DNA of 64,000 bases, taken from assembly GCF_014649395.1 (NCBI RefSeq), contig NZ_BMSY01000004.1, positions 62,001 through 126,000 of the forward strand. The letters are read 5' to 3'. The notes under the pieces were generated by a model that searched no databases, had not been told where the DNA came from, and saw only the letters and a list, made by a program, of their open reading frames with translations. Below, piece by piece: positions 59,901 to 64,000 of this stretch (position 1 is the stretch's first letter; every line of letters begins with the position of its first letter). This DNA is from Streptomyces aureoverticillatus (GTDB taxonomy: Bacteria > Actinomycetota > Actinomycetes > Streptomycetales > Streptomycetaceae). The position numbers and the translations under genes are program-made.

Positions 59901-61165
59901 AGAACGACGCCTCGATCGACGCCAAGGCGCAGTACGTGAAGGACAACGGCATCGGCGGCGTCATGCTGTGGGAGCTGGCGGGCGACTACACCAAGCGCGC
60001 GGGCGGCGAGTACGGCATGGGGTACGACGTCACCAGCCGCCTGGACGGGGCGCTGCACGGCTCCGGGGGCTACAAGACGGAACGTGCCGGTGACACTCCC
60101 CTGCCCGACGAAGTCGTGGACGTCTCCGCCGAGTTCGTCGACTACCCGACGGCCGAGGGCGACATGTGGCCGATCCAGCCGAAGCTGCGCATCACCAACA
60201 ACACGGAACGGACCCTGGGCACCGGCACCGAGATCTCCTTCGACCTGCCCACGTCCACGTCCCCGCTCCTCAAGGACGACGGCTGGTCGGAGCTGAAGGA
60301 CACGGTGAAACCGGGACGCTCCGGGCCCAACGTGGGCGGTCTGAAGGCCGACTTCCACCGCGTGACGCTGAAACTCGGCTTCTGCGAGGCCATCGCGCCC
60401 GGCAAGTCCCATGACATCGGCCTCAAGTACTACCTGCCGGTGACCGGCCCCCCGAACATCACCGTGTCGACCGGCGACCACACGTACGGCTCCGTCCAGG
60501 ACGACCGCAAGGGCGTACGGACGGTCGAGCCGGACACCGGTGACGCCAAGGAGTGCGACGCCCCGGAGTGGAAGCCGGGCTCCGCGCACGGCAAGACGGT
60601 CGGCCGGACCTTCGCGGCCTGGGACAAGGGCGACAAGGGCTGGCAGTTCGAGTACCAGGGCAACCTGATGGACCACCACCCCGGCGAGAACCGCGCCCAC
60701 CTGGTGGAGCCGCAGGACGGCAACCCCAACCAGCTCTGGACCCCCCGCGGCGCCGGGAACGGCTGGTACACCATCCAGAACGCGGGCAAGTGCCTGACCG
60801 CGAACGGAGCCCGCGAGGACATCAAGGTGTCCGGCTGCTCCTCCTCGGAAGCCCAGCGCTGGCACTTCATCCCCATCGACCCGGCGACGGGGTCGGAGGG
60901 CTCCCCCTCCGCCCCCGCCCACGGCAAGCTCTTCACCCTCCGCTCGGCCGGCGGCAAGGACGTCGAGGCCGCCTTCGGCGCCACGACTCCCAACACCCAC
61001 CTGTGGGGCGGCGACACCGCCGACCCGGCGACCGGCGCCTACGTCTCCTGGAAGGGGTCGTACTGGGCGGCGTCCTGGTACACGACCGTCGAACCGGGCA
61101 CTTCGGAGCGGGACAGCCAGGGGAAGGAGGTGTTTCCTTGGCGGAAGTTGGGGCGGGCGAGCTGA
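56936..61165 (+). CDS. Secreted multidomain enzyme: PI-PLC X domain plus GH18 chitinase with lectin-like domains
   Basis: A 1409-residue exported protein. GTG 56936 has GGGAG upstream; signal peptide RKRRTAAAWCAALAFALLAT to about residue 30, then a Pro/Ala-rich linker. Residues 75-205 form a ricin-like trefoil (FYIQNAFSGYHM, QQWEF). Residues 213-500 are a PI-PLC X domain with catalytic His224 (TTHNAYF) and His274 (MCHGSC). Residues about 571-1017 are a GH18 chitinase (VVGYFTGW, LISVGGWAE, catalytic DGVDIDYEYP with Asp711, Asp714, Asp716 and Glu718, then GVMLWELAGDY). Residues 1062-1200 form a beta-sandwich, possibly carbohydrate-binding. Residues 1222-1409 form a second trefoil (NQLWTP, AQRWHF). 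It would cleave phosphoinositide-type lipids and chitin, a combination suited to attacking fungi or insects. Confidence 0.88.
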   Translation: MRKRRTAAAWCAALAFALLATPAVAADGPEGPTRPDRPQKPRPPAAAKAAGGAGAPSATAGTEAAASEDEGPPTDGKFYIQNAFSGYHMSATNNPVATHPPKGDEDQQQWEFARNADGTYKIKNPDWDGQCLAEQSVDRLGVEPCGNQQTDWEFRHEKGDRYRIHVPGSERRLRGGEDKDAPLWVDAEKPKFEKQDWYITPINPPKTPMPSDPKLDDMTFLTTHNAYFNSEDSEGTPAPIAPNQPHSVSRQLRDGVRSVMLDGRYANGRVRMCHGSCMDGESSQTMTFSKIFEDIVAYMKEDKEAVVTVFLEDYTTAEQLEKELGDDLAPGTDAARMVFRPDAADVKEKGWPTVKSMVDSGKRLLLFTGDGDATKQENGKNKLGFMYEQDWIVQNHWSMGLGIGNGDWSCYSRWDALPLLTEEKNFRRLYVMNHFRDSPLDPTYRNDNRKLQNRAERFCAPAARKKPNFLAIDQYKDGDPMAAVNALNKYTYHGDTPGMGGTPESPPATGSAGDPVDNATDDRSAKPSTSGPHEQCRPEGLAATKGVDTPYCRVYGDDGREWLGGNGHDKRVVGYFTGWRTGAKGDPRYLAKNIPWSKVSHVNYAFASVDGGDRISVGDTDDPKNPATGMTWPGVRGAEMDDSLPYKGHFNLLNRYKKKHPQVKTLISVGGWAETKNFYTMATNADGSVNQAGIDTFADSVTAFLDRYGFDGVDIDYEYPTALPDSGNPADWELSNGRRKGLQAGYNALMKTLREKLDRAGAGKDRYYLLTSAGSASGYLVRGYDAGQALQYQDFVNVMSYDLHGSWNKYVGPQAPLYDDGRDGELAAAKVYDEKEFDKTGYFNVDWSYRYYRGALPPGRINLGVPYYTRGWQNVSGGTDGLWGTSSLPDQGACQPGTGEKVDCGHGAEGIDNVWHDLGTRGEEVASGSNPLWHARNLQDGITPGYLPSYVDTDKESGKLKGTYTEKYDDTLKASWLWNAEKKVFLSTENDASIDAKAQYVKDNGIGGVMLWELAGDYTKRAGGEYGMGYDVTSRLDGALHGSGGYKTERAGDTPLPDEVVDVSAEFVDYPTAEGDMWPIQPKLRITNNTERTLGTGTEISFDLPTSTSPLLKDDGWSELKDTVKPGRSGPNVGGLKADFHRVTLKLGFCEAIAPGKSHDIGLKYYLPVTGPPNITVSTGDHTYGSVQDDRKGVRTVEPDTGDAKECDAPEWKPGSAHGKTVGRTFAAWDKGDKGWQFEYQGNLMDHHPGENRAHLVEPQDGNPNQLWTPRGAGNGWYTIQNAGKCLTANGAREDIKVSGCSSSEAQRWHFIPIDPATGSEGSPSAPAHGKLFTLRSAGGKDVEAAFGATTPNTHLWGGDTADPATGAYVSWKGSYWAASWYTTVEPGTSERDSQGKEVFPWRKLGRAS

Positions 61166-61254
61166 TGCTGCCCTGAGGTCCTGGGTTCCAAGGGTGTGAG
61201 TCCCGCCGGGGCTTGAGTTCCAGTGATCGTCGCAACACCCCAACGAGCCCCACC

Positions 61255-61295
61255 GGACCGTGGCGCCCGTGCTTGCTCCGCGGACGCCACGGTCC
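61255..61295. terminator. Terminator after the PI-PLC/chitinase gene
   Basis: An 11-bp perfect stem GGACCGTGGCG / CGCCACGGTCC with a 19-base loop lies between the convergent chitinase gene and the gene at 61333. Confidence 0.75.
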
Positions 61296-61332
61296 ATCGC
61301 GTCGCGGTGCCTGTGCGAGGACGAGCGCATCT

Positions 61333-61983
61333 TCAGTCGAAGAGGGCTCCGCGTATGACCTGCGCTGGGGGTCCGCTACTGCCCCCCCGCGTCGCGTCCG
61401 GCAAGGGGTCGGCCCCTCCTCCTTGCCGGAGCCGGGCGCGTAGCTCATCGCTCTCATCGGTTTCGTAGGGCTCTGGGGCATGCTCTGATGACCACGGTTC
61501 GCGCAGCGCCATCTCGATCCTCTCGCTGCTACGGAGGACGGCTGTGCCCTCCTCGGGGCCAGCGGGCCAGACTTGCAGGAGGTAGTCCTCGACGGGGTCG
61601 CCTTCGGCTGTGGTGGGAGCATCGGCGCGGCCGCGGGCGTGGACGCGCACCCGGTAGGCCCCGCTTCCCGCCGTGCTCAGTACCGGCAGCTCTGGGAATT
61701 CGCTGTCCTCGAGTGAGTGGGCCCGTAGTCGGCCGGTGGGTGCCTGGACCGTGACTTCGATGATCTCCTCCCACTCGTCCTGGTCGTCGGCGACGGGCGG
61801 CGGCTGGGAGCTGATGGCTGTCTGCACCCGGACAGGACCGTAATCGACACCGGTGGCGATGAGTGCGCCGGCCGTCATCACGGCCACCAGGCCGTTGGAC
61901 CAGTCTGCGGTGTCGGCAGGTAATTCTCCGTCATCAAGGATCCCGAACAGGCCATCGATGGCCTCCACAGTGCTCATGCTCAT
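61333..61983 (-). CDS. Hypothetical acidic protein
   Basis: A 216-residue protein with no signal peptide and no family I recognise. ATG 61983 (MSMSTVEAIDGLFGILDDGE) has AGGAGG eight bases upstream; ATG 61989 is too close to it. Residues 60-175 look like beta-strands (DEWEEIIEVTVQAPTGRLRA, AYRVRVHARGRA, DYLLQVWPAGPEEGTAVLRS), and the tail 180-216 is Pro/Gly/Ala-rich. It stands alone between two secreted-enzyme genes. Confidence 0.75.
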   Translation of the reverse strand: MSMSTVEAIDGLFGILDDGELPADTADWSNGLVAVMTAGALIATGVDYGPVRVQTAISSQPPPVADDQDEWEEIIEVTVQAPTGRLRAHSLEDSEFPELPVLSTAGSGAYRVRVHARGRADAPTTAEGDPVEDYLLQVWPAGPEEGTAVLRSSERIEMALREPWSSEHAPEPYETDESDELRARLRQGGGADPLPDATRGGSSGPPAQVIRGALFD

Positions 61984-62123
61984 CGCCATTGCCTCCTGGC
62001 TCTTACCGTCGGTGCGCCCGCGCCCGGATGCCCGGGGCCGGACTTGGTGGAGCGTCCAGCCCCGGACACTACTGCGGCACTGCCACCCCGCACGAGGGAA
62101 CGATTGGGCAGGCCCCGGCTAAC

Positions 62124-63377
62124 TCAGGGGATGATCACCACGTCGAAGGGGTCCCCGTCCAGGACCCGTTGGTCCCTGTAGAACGCACCGGTGGTACCGC
62201 CCTGTGAGCTGTTCTGTGCCGCGCGCACCGCGCAGGCGCTGGCGCCCTTCGCCCCAGTGCCCGAGGGGATGTCGCTGTAGGAGCAGCCGTCAAAGGTGCG
62301 GCGCTTGCCGCCCGCGCTCAGGCCGTTGCTGGAGCTGGCGAGCGGGTATTCGTCGCAGTTCTTGCCCCCCGCCGCGGGGCGGTCACCACACGCCAGCCGC
62401 CTGTTCTTCTTCCTGATCGACTCATCCGTCGTGCGCTTGAGCCGCTTGGGCAGGCCGGATGCCTGGGCCAGGGTGATGTGCCGTGCCACGTCGGGGATTC
62501 TGGCCTTGCTGTACCGAAGGTCGGAGGCGTACCACGGCACCACGCACCCGACGATCGGGCGGCCGCCGGTGGCGTTGTCGCAGCGGAACTCCTTGAACTT
62601 GCCGGGAATCACCACCGGCTTGTACGGCGCGTTCGTGATCTTCATGGACCAGCCCGTACCGCATTTGCCCATCGCTCCCGGAGCGGTGGCGGTGGTGTCG
62701 AAGAATGCCTCGCCCACCATCCATTTGTGCAGCGCCAGCTTCTGGCCGGGAAATTTCGCGCTCTCGGTCTTGCACGAGGCGCTGGGCGCTCCCTTGCCGC
62801 CGATCTTCGCCTTGAGGGTGTCGCCCCAGCCCCTGGTGGCGTACACCTCGATCTGGTGCGCGACCCGGCCGATCCCGCTGTCGCCGTAGCTGTAGTTGAG
62901 GAAGATCATTTTGGTTTCGCCGGTCTTCACCCAGCGGCCGTTGATCCTCTTCCGCGTCCAGTAGGACCAGCCTTCGACCTTGCATACCTTGGAGCGCGTC
63001 CCCAGCACCTTCCGGTCTTCGGTCGGGCACCAGGACGGCGGGTCAACAGCAGCCCGACGCATTCGGACGATGTCCTGCGGTAGTTCCTGAGGGTCAACCG
63101 GATTCGGCTCCAGGCACGCGGCCCGGCCCTCCGCGTCGGGTTCGCTGCACGTCTCCGCAGTCGGCGGCTGCTCCTGAGCCTTCCCCGGTGCGGCCTGCGC
63201 TTCGTCCGCACCCGGCGCGCCTTCGGGAACCACGCCGTGTCGATCCCGCTCCTGCTCACCGGCGCGAGGCTTGCTCGCGGACGATCCACCGGGATCATCC
63301 GCCGCGGCCGTGACCGCTCCGCCCCCGGCTAAGACTGTCAGCGCGGCGACGGTCGTACATAACCGTCTGAGTCTCAT
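62124..63377 (-). CDS. Secreted NucA/NucB-type deoxyribonuclease
   Basis: A 417-residue exported protein. ATG 63377 follows GGGGAGGG; signal peptide RLRRLCTTVAALTVLAGGGA to AADD. A low-complexity linker (30-90) precedes a unique middle domain (about 110-250, WSYWTRKRINGRWVKTGETK). The C-terminal nuclease domain (about 270-417) has the NucA/NucB pattern NCDEYPLASSSNG, with RRTFDGCSYSDIPSGTG before the end and FYRDQRVLDGDPFDVVI. NucB degrades extracellular DNA and disperses biofilm in Bacillus. The metal-binding Asp-Glu of CDEYP is kept. It is monocistronic. Confidence 0.85.
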   Translation of the reverse strand: MRLRRLCTTVAALTVLAGGGAVTAAADDPGGSSASKPRAGEQERDRHGVVPEGAPGADEAQAAPGKAQEQPPTAETCSEPDAEGRAACLEPNPVDPQELPQDIVRMRRAAVDPPSWCPTEDRKVLGTRSKVCKVEGWSYWTRKRINGRWVKTGETKMIFLNYSYGDSGIGRVAHQIEVYATRGWGDTLKAKIGGKGAPSASCKTESAKFPGQKLALHKWMVGEAFFDTTATAPGAMGKCGTGWSMKITNAPYKPVVIPGKFKEFRCDNATGGRPIVGCVVPWYASDLRYSKARIPDVARHITLAQASGLPKRLKRTTDESIRKKNRRLACGDRPAAGGKNCDEYPLASSSNGLSAGGKRRTFDGCSYSDIPSGTGAKGASACAVRAAQNSSQGGTTGAFYRDQRVLDGDPFDVVIIP

Positions 63378-64000
63378 TTTCCCTCCCCATAGAAGTGATT
63401 CAGCGCGGCGCGCACAGGACGACGCGCACACGTCACACCGCCGGACCTCCGACAGCAGCACGGAACCGGCGTCACAAGGCGACCAGCATGCGAACTGGGC
63501 TTCAACGACGTTGAGAAACGCTGGCCTGATTCGCACTAGCGATGCTTAGGCACGGACGGGAAGAGGGGAGATGCCGGACGTTGATCGTTCGGCCGAATGC
63601 CCAGATAAATCGTCACGGCAAGGGAGCATGGAAGCGCGCAAGTGGCCGGACAATCGCCGCGATTCCCGCAGGGATCGGTCGCGTTCTCAAACATGGCTGA
63701 TTCGCCGGCACGCACCGACGGCAGCGCATCGCTTCAAGGCGCGAGCAGGCTGCCGCCGGTCATCGAGGACGCGGCCCGGTTCGGCGTATGGCGATGTACA
63801 AGGCCATCGTCGACGCAGCCTACGGCGACGTCATCACTACCGCGCACGATCCTGCATGCTGCCGCTGACCTGCGAATTCACGAAACGACAGCCAGAGCCG
63901 CTTCCACGCGTACACCGCCAGCAAGCGGCCAGCCCTGAGCACGACCCGTTACAGGCCGCGCCCAGGGGTTAGATGGAGTTCTCAACGGTCGCAACGATGG
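63378..64000. other. Right edge without a recognised gene
   Basis: Several open frames of 90-130 codons on the plus strand have Arg/Ser-rich, non-coding composition and no ribosome site with family-like sequence. The promoter of the nuclease gene lies at the left. A decayed gene near 63690-63870 cannot be excluded. Confidence 0.4.

Overview
The window is high-GC DNA with frequent GTG and TTG starts, GGAGG-type ribosome sites, many secreted proteins, BldB-type (XRE/DUF397) genes, an ECF41 sigma factor and a lasso peptide cluster. This points to a Streptomyces or close relative, and to an accessory region such as a chromosome arm: many genes stand alone next to their own regulator, and at least fifteen gene or transposase remnants lie between them. 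No rRNA, tRNA or CRISPR array was seen.

Layout. 0-3.2 kb: VOC protein, a decayed serine hydrolase, a secreted trypsin-like protease and a small unknown gene. 3.6-8.2 kb: a complete lasso peptide cluster (precursor, cyclase, RRE protein, leader peptidase, ABC exporter) with a lagmysin-like precursor. 8.3-12.3 kb: metallo-beta-lactamase-fold hydrolase and an MFS pump divergent from a MocR regulator. 12.3-16.4 kb: two gene remnants, an ECF41 sigma factor divergent from a SnoaL-LUD fusion gene across a near-perfect 35-bp inverted repeat that looks like two mirror-image ECF41 promoters, then a lipoprotein serine hydrolase. 16.5-20.2 kb: MarR regulator divergent from an extra enolase, and a stand-alone flavin halogenase. 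20.3-25.5 kb: peptidase-inhibitor protein, ArsR and AraC regulators, an alpha/beta hydrolase, an NTF2-like protein and a DUF721 fragment.

25.7-29.5 kb: a compact three-gene operon (Trypco1 domain, cytoplasmic trypsin-like protease, large TPR/HTH protein) that fits the predicted class of protease-based conflict systems; I consider it the best candidate for a poorly described system. 30-34 kb: second NTF2-like gene sharing a MerR-type promoter with the first, a RibD/DHFR-like reductase, and a flavin monooxygenase divergent from a TetR gene across an array of palindromic operators at exact 14-bp spacing. 34-47.8 kb: an island of decayed IS elements, a 189-bp MITE with perfect 22-bp ends and partial genes, mixed with intact PIG-L, LtrA, two GNAT, pentapeptide-repeat, serine hydrolase, DUF397, epoxide hydrolase and HxlR genes.

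47.9-55.3 kb: two paralogous DHA2 drug-efflux pumps, each behind a similar long leader that can form a conserved long-range RNA stem, with ribosomal protein L28 and an atypical NarL-type regulator between them, then a TetR/amidohydrolase pair with four operator copies. 55.3-64 kb: remnants (one carrying a CAGCAA x8 microsatellite) and a secreted degradative group: a 1409-residue protein that joins a PI-PLC domain to a GH18 chitinase, an unknown protein, and a secreted NucA/NucB nuclease.

Gene calls rest on reading translated sequence and motifs only; family names come from recalled family knowledge and no database was searched.
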